DNA of 41,376 bases, from contig DYJU01000010.1 of the NCBI GenBank assembly GCA_020722985.1, forward strand, positions 1 to 41,376, given 5' to 3'. Below, in pieces: positions 29,822 through 39,095 of the stretch (position 1 is the stretch's first letter; the number at the start of each line of letters is the position of its first letter). Below the pieces are notes generated by a model. That model saw only the letters and a list, made by a program, of their open reading frames with translations. It was not told the DNA's origin and ran no database searches. Both the position numbers and the translations under genes were made by a program. This DNA comes from Candidatus Methylomirabilis sp. GTDB lineage: Bacteria; Oederibacteriota; PGYV01; DYJU01.

Positions 29822-32161
29822 ATGAAATCAAAAGAGATAATAATCTTAACAGTATTATTATTTTTAGTTTTTTGGGTTTATTTAAGTACAACACATCCAG
29901 TTTTTAAAAATAATGATTCGCCGGAAACCTCAATAGCCGCTTTTACGCTTGGCATAGGACATCCTCCTGGTTATCCATTATTTACTTTAATAGCTAAAAT
30001 ATTTACTTTAATACCACTTGCCAACCCAAATTTTAGAGTAAATTTATTTTCAATTTTTCTTTCTATCATAATATTATTTATTTCTTATTTTTTTGTAAAA
30101 AATAGAATAATAAATGGACGAATTAATTTGTTTGAAAAAAGATTTGTGAGTTTTATTTCAATATTTATACTTTCTTTTAGTTTTTTGTTCTGGAATCAGG
30201 CAATAGAAGCCAAAGGCGGAATATATATTTTAAATTTTTTATTTTTTGTTATTCTAACTGATCTCGCAATCAAAATTATTGAAAATTATAGAAATAAGTA
30301 TTTTTATTTATTTCTCTATATTTATGGATTATCGCTTTCAAATCACTGGCCAAGCATGATAATTTTTTTTCCATTTTTAATTTTTTTCTTTATAAAGAAT
30401 ATCAGTAAAATAAAATTAAAGCAATATTTTTTTATCTTATTATTTTTTATAGTCGGAATATCGCCGTATTTGTTTTTATTTATCAGGGCAAAGACAGAGC
30501 CGATTTTAAACTGGGGTGATCCTTCTAACATAAAAAATTTTTTATGGGTAGTATTGCGTAAAGGGTATATTTATCCTGTAAAACCGGGTATAGAAGTTAT
30601 TTTATATCAGGTAAAAGAGTTTATTAAATTATATATAACAAATTATAATTTGTTATGGATTTTTTCAATAATTGGAATAATACATTTATTTAAAAATAAC
30701 AAAAAGAATTTACTTTTTTATTTGATAATTTTTTTTACTATAGTTTTTGCTGTTATATTTTATAATAGAACACAAAAAGATTTATTATGGCAAATGGATA
30801 TTTTTTTACTGCCGGCTGAATATATTGTTTTTATTTTGATAATAATAGGTTTAAATGTAACTCTTAATTACAAAAAGCATAAATTATATAAAACAATAAT
30901 AATATTATTTTCTTTTATTTTTATTTTAATTATATTTAAAAATAATTTTATAAAGAATAATAATAGCAGGGATTATATTTTATACGATTATGGGAAAAAT
31001 ATTTTAGAAACAGTTGATAAAGATGGTTGTTATATAGGTGATGGTGATTACAATTTAATGCCAGTATATTATTTTCAACATATAAAAAAAATAAGACAGG
31101 ATATAAAATTTGTTACGGTTTCTTTTTTAATATTTAAATGGGGAATAGATGATTTCATAAAAAAATATGATAACATTAAAATGAAACCATTTGACACTAA
31201 TAATAATATAAAAAATATAATTGAATTTTATAAATCAAAAGTTAATATTTATCTTAGCAATTATTTTCCCAGATTAAATGAAATTGATATTAACATGATT
31301 AAAAATCAAAAAGGTATATTGTTAAAATTATCAGATAAAAGACAAATATTTTCATCTGAAATTTTTAAACTCTATTCATACAGAGGAATATATGAAAAAT
31401 TTTGTATTTTAAATAAAATGAATAGAGATTTAATTGGGTGGTATCCTGTTAGTATGGTAAATCAGGCAAATGAACTTTCATCATATGGTAAATTTGATGA
31501 CGCAATAAATTTATATAAAAAGGCATTATTATTTCCAATTGATAAACCAGAATCTAATATTTATTACAATATTTCTTTAGCATATAAAGGTAAAAATGAT
31601 ATTTATAATCAATTAATATATATTATAAAAGCATGTGAAAAAACAAACGATGCATTTATTTTAGAAGAAGGAATATTACTATGCTATTATACAGGATTTT
31701 TAACTAAAATTAAAAGTTTTATGAAAAAACTACAGGGCAGTAAAAAGAGTGAGAATATTGCTAAAATCAATGATATACTTACAAAACTAAATGATAGTGA
31801 AAAATATGAAATTATGCTAATAAAAGCCAATGAATTTATGAATAACAATAATTATCAGATTGCTAAATTATTATATGAAAATTTAATTGAAAAAAAATAT
31901 AAAATTGATATAATATATAGAAATATAGGAGTGTATTATTTTAAAACAGAGAATTATTTAAAAGCATTAGAATATTTTAAACTGTCTCAAAATGAAACGC
32001 AAAATCCAGAAATATATGTTTATATAGCTTTTACACAATATAAAATAGGTGATAAAAAAGGTGCAATAGAAACAATTAAGCAAGGGCTTCAACTTTTTAA
32101 AGATGACAAGCAATTAAGAGATTTGCTTATTAAAATGGAAAAAGAGGTTTTGAGAAAATGA
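29822..32161 (+). CDS. DUF2723 (TMEM260-like) membrane protein with C-terminal TPRs
   Basis: STTHPVFKNNDSPETSIAAFTLGIGHPPGYPLFTLIAKIFTLIP is the DUF2723 N-terminal signature; many TMs; TPRs in the C-terminal part. Confidence 0.85.
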   Translation: MKSKEIIILTVLLFLVFWVYLSTTHPVFKNNDSPETSIAAFTLGIGHPPGYPLFTLIAKIFTLIPLANPNFRVNLFSIFLSIIILFISYFFVKNRIINGRINLFEKRFVSFISIFILSFSFLFWNQAIEAKGGIYILNFLFFVILTDLAIKIIENYRNKYFYLFLYIYGLSLSNHWPSMIIFFPFLIFFFIKNISKIKLKQYFFILLFFIVGISPYLFLFIRAKTEPILNWGDPSNIKNFLWVVLRKGYIYPVKPGIEVILYQVKEFIKLYITNYNLLWIFSIIGIIHLFKNNKKNLLFYLIIFFTIVFAVIFYNRTQKDLLWQMDIFLLPAEYIVFILIIIGLNVTLNYKKHKLYKTIIILFSFIFILIIFKNNFIKNNNSRDYILYDYGKNILETVDKDGCYIGDGDYNLMPVYYFQHIKKIRQDIKFVTVSFLIFKWGIDDFIKKYDNIKMKPFDTNNNIKNIIEFYKSKVNIYLSNYFPRLNEIDINMIKNQKGILLKLSDKRQIFSSEIFKLYSYRGIYEKFCILNKMNRDLIGWYPVSMVNQANELSSYGKFDDAINLYKKALLFPIDKPESNIYYNISLAYKGKNDIYNQLIYIIKACEKTNDAFILEEGILLCYYTGFLTKIKSFMKKLQGSKKSENIAKINDILTKLNDSEKYEIMLIKANEFMNNNNYQIAKLLYENLIEKKYKIDIIYRNIGVYYFKTENYLKALEYFKLSQNETQNPEIYVYIAFTQYKIGDKKGAIETIKQGLQLFKDDKQLRDLLIKMEKEVLRK

Positions 32162-33528
32162 AAAAAATTTTAATTGTAACTCAAAATAATGAAGAAGCAA
32201 TTATAATTAATAATTTTTTACAAAAAAATAAGTATTCCTCTTACATCTTATTAGATGTTTCTGAATTGATAAATAGGGTTAAATCGGAAAAATTTGATTT
32301 ATTGATAATTGATCTTGATTTAATAAAAGAGTATGAATTGAATCTGGTAAAATTTTTTAAAGAAGAATTTACAGATTTAAAGATAATAGTTATGGTTAGG
32401 GATAAAATAGATGAAGCAATAGAAATTGCAGATAAAAATAATTTTTATTATATTCAAAGTCCGATAAATTTAAATGAATTACAATTTATTCTAAATAAAA
32501 TATTTGAGAAACTTGAGAAACAAAAGATTTATAATCTGGAATATTTTGAGAATAAATTCATTGGAAAAAGTGAAAAAATAATTAAAATAAAGAATTTAAT
32601 AAAAAAAATTGCAAAAAATGATAGTAATATACTTATAACGGGAGAAACCGGAACAGGGAAGGAACTTGTGGCTCGTGCAATTTATGAATTAAGTAATAGA
32701 TCCAGTGCTGCTTTTATAACTGTAAATTGTGCTGCAATACCTGAGAATCTTTTGGAATCAGAACTTTTTGGTTATAAAAAAGGGGCTTTTACCGGAGCAA
32801 CAGCAGATAAAAAAGGATTGATTGAACTTGCAGATGATGGAACACTTTTTTTAGATGAAATAGGAGATTTAAGTTTAAATTTGCAGGCTAAATTATTAAG
32901 GGTAATAGAATATAAGGAATTAAGATCATTAGGCGAAGAAAAATTAAAAAAGGTGAATGTGAGAATAATAGCTGCAACAAATCAGGATCTAAAACAACTT
33001 ATAAAGGAAAAAAAATTCAGGGAAGATTTATTTTTCAGACTCAATGTTATACAGATAAATATTCCGCCGTTAAGAGAAAGAAAAGATGATATACCATTGC
33101 TTATAAGATTTTTTATAGAAAAATATAATATCATAAATAAGAAAAATATTATTGGAATAGATCAAAAAACAAGGTGTATTTTGATGCATTATGATTATCC
33201 TGGAAATATAAGAGAACTTGAAAATATTATTCAACATGCTGTTATTTTTAGCGAGGACGAAATGATAAAAGTTGAGGATTTGCCGCAGAATATACAAAAT
33301 TTATCTCTGTTTGAGAAATTAGAAGAACATAGGGAAGATACAGAGGAAGATAAAAAAACCATAGAAGATAAAGAGTTGAATTTGGCGGAAATTGAAAAAA
33401 AAATTATTTTAAAAGCATTTGCAAGATATGGAAACAATCATACCAAAGTTGCAAGAATTCTTGGAATTTCTCGGTCAACTTTGTGGAGAAAGATAAAGGA
33501 ATATAATTTGCAAATAGAAAATGAATAA
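32158..33528 (+). CDS. sigma-54-dependent transcriptional activator (degenerate receiver, AAA+, Fis-type HTH)
   Basis: ITGETGTGKELVARAIYELS, ELFGYKKGAFTGATADKKG, GTLFLDEIGDL, C-terminal GNNHTKVARILGISRSTLWRKIKEY. Confidence 0.94.
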   Translation: MKKILIVTQNNEEAIIINNFLQKNKYSSYILLDVSELINRVKSEKFDLLIIDLDLIKEYELNLVKFFKEEFTDLKIIVMVRDKIDEAIEIADKNNFYYIQSPINLNELQFILNKIFEKLEKQKIYNLEYFENKFIGKSEKIIKIKNLIKKIAKNDSNILITGETGTGKELVARAIYELSNRSSAAFITVNCAAIPENLLESELFGYKKGAFTGATADKKGLIELADDGTLFLDEIGDLSLNLQAKLLRVIEYKELRSLGEEKLKKVNVRIIAATNQDLKQLIKEKKFREDLFFRLNVIQINIPPLRERKDDIPLLIRFFIEKYNIINKKNIIGIDQKTRCILMHYDYPGNIRELENIIQHAVIFSEDEMIKVEDLPQNIQNLSLFEKLEEHREDTEEDKKTIEDKELNLAEIEKKIILKAFARYGNNHTKVARILGISRSTLWRKIKEYNLQIENE

Positions 33529-33531
33529 AAT

Positions 33532-34056
33532 TTATTTTATATCATATCGTATTGAAATAGTAGTAGAATAACCGTCTTTAACATAGATATGCTCATATGC
33601 ATCATTATCGCCTAAATAATTTTTTATTTTCCCAATAAAAATACTATGATCTCCTGTGGCAAACGAGTTCATAACCTCGCATTCATATGCAACTATAGAA
33701 TCCTTAATAATAGGTGGATTTATTTTAGCGGAATTTAAAGTTTCAAGTTTTAATTCTTTTATTTTATCCATATCTTTTCCAGAAAACATTCCACATTGAA
33801 TTGCTTTTTCAGCAATTTCAGGTTTTGGAAAACAAAGAGAAAATTCAGGGACTTCTTTTAGATTTTTATATGTATTACGTGTATTTCCTACAGATACCGC
33901 AAGTAATGGCGGAGAAAAAGATGTAAACATAAACCAGGATAATCCCATAACATCTATTTTTTTATCTTTGCTAATTGTTACAAGTAAAGAATAATAATGC
34001 GGGGAAGTCAATATAAGCGTTCTGTCAAAATCAACAGTTTTTAACATGAGATTCAA
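33532..34056 (-). CDS. flavin reductase-like (FMN-binding split barrel) protein
   Basis: LLVTISKDKKIDVMGLSWFMFTSFSPPLLAVSVG...FSLCFPKPEIAEKAIQCG. Confidence 0.82.
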   Translation of the reverse strand: MNLMLKTVDFDRTLILTSPHYYSLLVTISKDKKIDVMGLSWFMFTSFSPPLLAVSVGNTRNTYKNLKEVPEFSLCFPKPEIAEKAIQCGMFSGKDMDKIKELKLETLNSAKINPPIIKDSIVAYECEVMNSFATGDHSIFIGKIKNYLGDNDAYEHIYVKDGYSTTISIRYDIK

Positions 34057-35000
34057 AATGAACCGGTTATTGATATCTGAATAGAATTTCCAAGTTCTCC
34101 ATAAGGTTCAAAAGAAAGATCAATAATTTTGTTATCAGATTCAATACCTATACCAAAATTTATATCTTTGAAACCTTCCGTTATAAGAGAGTTATCAGTG
34201 CGATAACCTGTTCTTAAAATTAAAATATAAGGGGTTTTAACTTCTATTCCAAAACGATAAATAGGATTATTATTTACTTCGCCACATATATCATAATCAA
34301 AGTTTAATAAATAATCATTTATATCAAGAGAATAGGAAATAGCAAAAGAAACTTCTTTTGCTAAAATAAAATCACCTAATTTGCCACCAAAATTTTTAGC
34401 AAATAAATTAAAATTAAGATTTTTTATAGGAGAAAAATATCTGATGCCAATATCAAATGAAAAAGTATTTGAAATACTATTATCAATATTGTCAATTATA
34501 TATTTGAGATTAACACCAAAATCAATATCTTTGTCCATAGAATTTGAATATGAAAGAATTCCAGTTAATACATAAGGGGTAAAAGTGCCTTTTTCAACAT
34601 ATTTATTATTTTCATCAATATCATATTTTTCAAGGGAACCTGCGTTAAAATAAGTAAGACCAAGTCCAAAGATTCCTATTTTTTCAAATTTTTTTGCTAT
34701 GGCAATATTATCAGCCATCATGCTCATTATCCAGATATTATGTGAAATAAAAACATTCCATTCGCCACTTATGCGTTGCATATTGGCAAGCCCCGCCGGG
34801 TTCCAAAAAATAGAGCAGGCATTATTTGCAAGACCAATATATGCATTTCCCATACCTGCACCTGCGGCACCTGCAACTAAATCAAGATATTTTGCTGCAA
34901 CGTTAGATGAATCATCATATTTTTCAATAACATCAGGATCTGCAAATAAAATTCCAGAAAATAAAACAATTAAAAAAGAAACAAAAATAAATTTTTTCAT
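34053..35000 (-). CDS. PorV/UPF0164-like outer-membrane beta-barrel protein (second paralogue)
   Basis: AAKYLDLVAGAAGAGMGNAYIGLANNACSIFWNPAGLANM hallmark; signal peptide; beta-barrel pattern. Confidence 0.8.
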   Translation of the reverse strand: MKKFIFVSFLIVLFSGILFADPDVIEKYDDSSNVAAKYLDLVAGAAGAGMGNAYIGLANNACSIFWNPAGLANMQRISGEWNVFISHNIWIMSMMADNIAIAKKFEKIGIFGLGLTYFNAGSLEKYDIDENNKYVEKGTFTPYVLTGILSYSNSMDKDIDFGVNLKYIIDNIDNSISNTFSFDIGIRYFSPIKNLNFNLFAKNFGGKLGDFILAKEVSFAISYSLDINDYLLNFDYDICGEVNNNPIYRFGIEVKTPYILILRTGYRTDNSLITEGFKDINFGIGIESDNKIIDLSFEPYGELGNSIQISITGSF

Positions 35001-35012
35001 TTTTTCCTCCGA

Positions 35013-35543
35013 TTATTTTATTATAGCGAATTTTTTATGCGGTAATTTTTCGGAAGAACCATCTGTATAGTCAATTTTTATTTTATAAATATAAATACCA
35101 CGTGCTAAATTTTTTATATTAAATTCAGTATATCCGTTTGGCGAAAAATCATAAATTCTTCCAGATTCGCTTCCATCTACCGAATTGATAACAATAGTTA
35201 CCTGTTTGGGGTTCCTATTTTTAGGTAAAGGATAAGCAATAACTATTTTTTCGCCATAAGCAGGGTTAGGATATGCTATTATTTTATTCGGCGGGATAGC
35301 CGGTGTTGGTGTTGAAGTATTGGTTGGAGTTTGTGTAATTGTAGGGGTTTCTGTGATTGTAAATGTATTAGTTTCAGTATAGGTTTCTGTAGGGGTAGCG
35401 GTATCCAATATAGTTTCAGTATAAGTTTCGGTGGGGGAAACAGTATCTGTTACTGTTTCAGTTGGGGTATCAGTTTGAGCTAAAATTAAACCTGTCCAAA
35501 CCAAAATGAATAGAGATATAAAAATAAATTTAAGAAATTTCAT
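35013..35543 (-). CDS. secreted Thr/Pro/Glu-rich (mucin-like) protein with C-terminal sorting-like domain
   Basis: Signal peptide, then TDTPTETVTDTVSPTETYTETILDTATPTETYTETNTF..., then IIAYPNPAYGEKIVIAYPL...LARGIYIYKIKIDY...KKFAIIK. Confidence 0.8.
   Translation of the reverse strand: MKFLKFIFISLFILVWTGLILAQTDTPTETVTDTVSPTETYTETILDTATPTETYTETNTFTITETPTITQTPTNTSTPTPAIPPNKIIAYPNPAYGEKIVIAYPLPKNRNPKQVTIVINSVDGSESGRIYDFSPNGYTEFNIKNLARGIYIYKIKIDYTDGSSEKLPHKKFAIIK
35298..35474 (-). repeat. low-complexity, partly tandem DNA repeat encoding the TETYTET/TPT linker
   Basis: Recurrent units such as gtttcagtataggtttctgtag / gtttcagtataagtttcggtgg on the + strand encode repeated PTETYTET. Confidence 0.7.
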
Positions 35544-35572
35544 AACAAACCTCCTATTTTATAATTGTATCA

Positions 35573-35602
35573 ATTTTACTGTATTTTTACAACATAAGTC
35601 AA
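35573..35602 (-). promoter_or_regulatory. putative minus-strand promoter for the 35543-33532 operon
   Basis: On the minus strand TTGACT, 18-nt spacer, TAAAAT, then aggaggt SD before the ATG at 35543. Confidence 0.4.
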
Positions 35603-35685
35603 TAAAAAAAATATAAAACTTTTAAACTTTACATTCTTTTATTATTCTGTTATTTTATTTAAAGATAATAATAAAGAGGAATGAT

Positions 35686-36978
35686 ATGGAAAATGACCTT
35701 AAAAATTTCTTAAAAAAATATCATATTGAGTATGTTATAGCGGCTTTTATCAGTATTTTATTAATACAGGGGTCTTTCATATTTTTTAAGGGCAGACTTA
35801 TAATTTTTTTGAAAGATTATTTGTTCTGGTATAATTTAATTCTAATTTTCCTTGCATTTTTTGTTTTTTTAATTGCTCAAATATCATATCCCAAAATATA
35901 TAAATTTAAAATACTTTTAACAGGATATTTATTAATTGCATATTATATAATTTTTTTACTTATAACAAATAACATGCCTGTAAATTTACAGGTTTTTGGA
36001 ATGGATTTTAATTTTTACCAGAAAGCCCTTGAAGCCCCAGGGCATTTTGCACTTGCATTTTTAATCACGGTATTTAACTTTAATTTAATTTTTGTAACAT
36101 ATGCAAAGCCTACGATTAATTATGAGGACGGGAAAAAATATTCATTATTTATGCTAATAATAAATATAATTTTTTATCTTTATATTCTATTTTTTATTTC
36201 TGGTAAATTCATTGGCAGCAAACCTGATATTTTTGCAACAAAATTTGTTTTTACCTTTAACAAATACTATCAAATACTAAATTTTTTTATTTTAATTATC
36301 GCTTTTTTACTTTCAATATATAATATTGAAGAAGAACACAACTATGGGAGTATAATAATTGCAATATCAATTATGTGTTTTTATTGCGCATTAAATGCTG
36401 ATAATTACTGGCCTGTAAAAATTACTTTACCAGTTATGGCGATAATTATTATTGTTGGAATGTTTGCCCACTGGCTAAATTGTCTTCATCATAAAGCGCA
36501 CTATGATCCATTGCTTAAAATTTATAACAGACAATATATGAATAATATAATACAGGGAATCACCGAATTAAGATTGGGAAAAGATTTCAGTATATTGATG
36601 TGTGATATAGACCACTTTAAAAAGGTAAATGATACATATGGGCATGAAGCAGGAGATATAGTCTTATATAATGTTGCACAAACAATAAGAAATAATTCCT
36701 TGCCAGAAGGGATTACCTGCAGATATGGTGGAGAAGAAATAATAGTTTTTTTAAAAAATAAAATTGATGATGAAGCACAAAGCCATGCAGAAAAAATAAG
36801 AAAGATGGTTAAAAGATTAAAAATTAAAGCAAGGAGCAAAACAATTTCGGTAACATTAAGTATAGGTGTTGCCGGAACTGAAAAAGGTATTACTGAGATT
36901 GCTAAAGTTATAAAAAGAGCAGATGAAAATGTTTATAAAGCAAAGAAAAGAGGAAGGGATAGAGTTGTTTGTGAATAA
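35686..36978 (+). CDS. membrane-anchored GGDEF-domain diguanylate cyclase
   Basis: ~8 N-terminal TMs; DPLLKIYNRQYM; LMCDIDHFKKVNDTYGHEAGD; active-site RYGGEEII (GGEEI). Confidence 0.93.
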   Translation: MENDLKNFLKKYHIEYVIAAFISILLIQGSFIFFKGRLIIFLKDYLFWYNLILIFLAFFVFLIAQISYPKIYKFKILLTGYLLIAYYIIFLLITNNMPVNLQVFGMDFNFYQKALEAPGHFALAFLITVFNFNLIFVTYAKPTINYEDGKKYSLFMLIINIIFYLYILFFISGKFIGSKPDIFATKFVFTFNKYYQILNFFILIIAFLLSIYNIEEEHNYGSIIIAISIMCFYCALNADNYWPVKITLPVMAIIIIVGMFAHWLNCLHHKAHYDPLLKIYNRQYMNNIIQGITELRLGKDFSILMCDIDHFKKVNDTYGHEAGDIVLYNVAQTIRNNSLPEGITCRYGGEEIIVFLKNKIDDEAQSHAEKIRKMVKRLKIKARSKTISVTLSIGVAGTEKGITEIAKVIKRADENVYKAKKRGRDRVVCE

Positions 36979-36996
36979 AATTAAAAAGGTGAAATT

Positions 36997-37326
36997 ATGC
37001 CAAAGATAAGCGTAGAATTTATAACAGTTGACAAAAAGACAAATGCTCAAAAGATTATTTCGGAGTTATTAAAAAATAATCTGGCGGCCTGTGTAAATTG
37101 TGTTAAAAATATAGAATCAACTTACTGGTGGAAAGGGAAAATAGAAAAATCTGGTGAATTTTTACTTATTATAAAGACAGCTAAAAGCAAGGTAAAAAAA
37201 TTAATAAATTATGTAAAAAAAATACATCCCTATACGATACCAGAAATAATAGCGTTTGATATAAATACAGGGAATAAGGATTATATTAATTGGGTTATAA
37301 AAGAAACAGGTAATAATATCTTATAA
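36997..37326 (+). CDS. cutA: CutA1-family divalent cation tolerance protein
   Basis: LLKNNLAACVNCVKNIESTYWWKGKIEKSGEFLLIIKT; HPYTIPEIIAFDI. Confidence 0.92.
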   Translation: MPKISVEFITVDKKTNAQKIISELLKNNLAACVNCVKNIESTYWWKGKIEKSGEFLLIIKTAKSKVKKLINYVKKIHPYTIPEIIAFDINTGNKDYINWVIKETGNNIL

Positions 37327-37330
37327 GCAA

Positions 37331-38425
37331 ATGGTAAAATTATCAGCAATTAAAAGTTTTTTTATCAGTTTTGGTATTTTTATTTTTTTTATGATTTTAT
37401 TTTTATTTTCTGAAAAAAGAGGGATAAATTATTTAACTATGAAAGTTATCTATTCGTTTTTTTTAGGATTAATTACATTTTTAATTTTTTTTACAGGAAA
37501 AATTTCTCTTTACAGGAGTATTTTTTTTATAACATCAGCAATAAGTTTTATAATCGTTTATAAATTTAAATTATGGGGAATAACTGGAAATTTTTTTATA
37601 GCTCCACAAAGAAATATCCCGGAAGTTCCATTTTGTCATATTGCCCTGACTTCTAATTTTTTTATTACATTTTTTGACCAGTTAAAAGCACTTTTTTTAT
37701 ATGGCTGGGATAAATGGGGATTTTACACACTTGGTATAGTTTACATTTTTTCAACTTTAAGCATAGGGCAGGGTTTTTGTTCCTGGGGGTGTTTTTACGG
37801 TGGAATAGATGAAGGTATTAGCAAAATATTGAAAAAACCAATTTTTAAAGTTAAAAGTATATCCCCAAAACTAAGAGATTTACCACTGGGGTTATTAATT
37901 TTTTTAATGCTTTCTTCGCTGGTTTTAATGGAACCAGTTTTTTGTATATGGTTCTGTCCATTAAAAATGACAACATCAATTTTAAATAATTCAGATACTT
38001 ATATTTATAAGATGCAAATCATTATTTTTTTGTTAATTGGAATTATTTTTTTAATTTTATTACCGCTTTTTATTAAAAAAAGAACCTTTTGTTCTTTTAT
38101 CTGCCCTTTTGGAGCATTTATATCAATTGCAGGCAGAATAAATCCCTTTAAGATTGAAATTATAAATGATATATGCGTTAAATGTGGAAAATGTATTGAA
38201 GTTTGTCCATCGTTTGCAATAAACAATGAATATAAAGTAAATAATTATTGTACAAAATGTTTTTTATGTATTGAAAAATGTAAAGAAAACGCAATTAAAT
38301 TAACAATAAATAAACAATTCAATGTTTATAATTATTATTTTTTTATTTTATCTGCAATAATTTTAGGTGGAACAATATCTTCATTTTTTATCCCTGAAGC
38401 ACTTATCATAATATTAAACCGGTAA
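37331..38425 (+). CDS. polytopic membrane protein with 4Fe-4S ferredoxin domains (NapH/CcoG-like)
   Basis: GQGFCSWGCFYGG, CIWFCPLKM, CSFICPFGAF motifs; two ferredoxin clusters CVKCGKCIEVCP and CTKCFLCIEKC. Confidence 0.88.
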   Translation: MVKLSAIKSFFISFGIFIFFMILFLFSEKRGINYLTMKVIYSFFLGLITFLIFFTGKISLYRSIFFITSAISFIIVYKFKLWGITGNFFIAPQRNIPEVPFCHIALTSNFFITFFDQLKALFLYGWDKWGFYTLGIVYIFSTLSIGQGFCSWGCFYGGIDEGISKILKKPIFKVKSISPKLRDLPLGLLIFLMLSSLVLMEPVFCIWFCPLKMTTSILNNSDTYIYKMQIIIFLLIGIIFLILLPLFIKKRTFCSFICPFGAFISIAGRINPFKIEIINDICVKCGKCIEVCPSFAINNEYKVNNYCTKCFLCIEKCKENAIKLTINKQFNVYNYYFFILSAIILGGTISSFFIPEALIIILNR

Positions 38426-38429
38426 ACTT

Positions 38430-39038
38430 ATGGAAACAATAAATGGTTTTTTACTTGGTTTATCTGCCGGAATAAACTGTCTCATAATATGTTGTCCTTA
38501 TTTAATTCCATTTTTTATTTCTGAGCATAGAAATACAAATAAAAATTTCGGATTGATATTAGAATATCTGGCAGGCAGGTTATCGGCATATTTGATAATC
38601 GGGATTATATCTTCAATACTCGGACTTACCCTGAACGAATTTCATTTGTCCAGCAGAATATATTCATTTTTTTTAATATTATCGTCATTTATTTTATTTT
38701 TACATAGTTTTGGATTAACATTTGAACTTAATTTTTTGAATGTTAATGCAAAAATAGTAACTGACAGGATACCTTTTTTAACCGGTTTTTTAAATGGTTT
38801 TAATTTTTGTCCGCCTTTAATTGCAGCTTTTTCTTATGGAGTTTCATCGGCTAATATTTTAAAAAGTATTTTGTTTTTTATCTTTTTTTTCTTTGGAACA
38901 GCATTATATATTTTACCATTTATTTTTTTAAATTTTGCAGCAAAAGTAGAAAATTTGAGAAATGCAGGCAGAATAGCAGGTATTTTTGTTTCTATCTGGT
39001 TTTTTATACAGGGAATATATTTATTATTTAAAGTTTAG
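38430..39038 (+). CDS. CcdA/TauE-like (DsbD transmembrane-type) six-TM protein
   Basis: GFLLGLSAGINCLIICCPYLIPFF and GFLNGFNFCPPLIAAFSYG; internal pseudo-duplication of three-TM units. Confidence 0.75.
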   Translation: METINGFLLGLSAGINCLIICCPYLIPFFISEHRNTNKNFGLILEYLAGRLSAYLIIGIISSILGLTLNEFHLSSRIYSFFLILSSFILFLHSFGLTFELNFLNVNAKIVTDRIPFLTGFLNGFNFCPPLIAAFSYGVSSANILKSILFFIFFFFGTALYILPFIFLNFAAKVENLRNAGRIAGIFVSIWFFIQGIYLLFKV

Positions 39039-39095
39039 ATAAATTTATGTATAATAATTGTGAACTTTTTATTGTAAATTTGCGTCTAATTTAAT

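Noticed and set aside
33521-33540. Bidirectional terminator between convergent genes (ATAAAA tta TTTTAT)
   Set aside because: Only a 6-bp pure A/T stem in a very AT-rich background; not distinguishable from chance.
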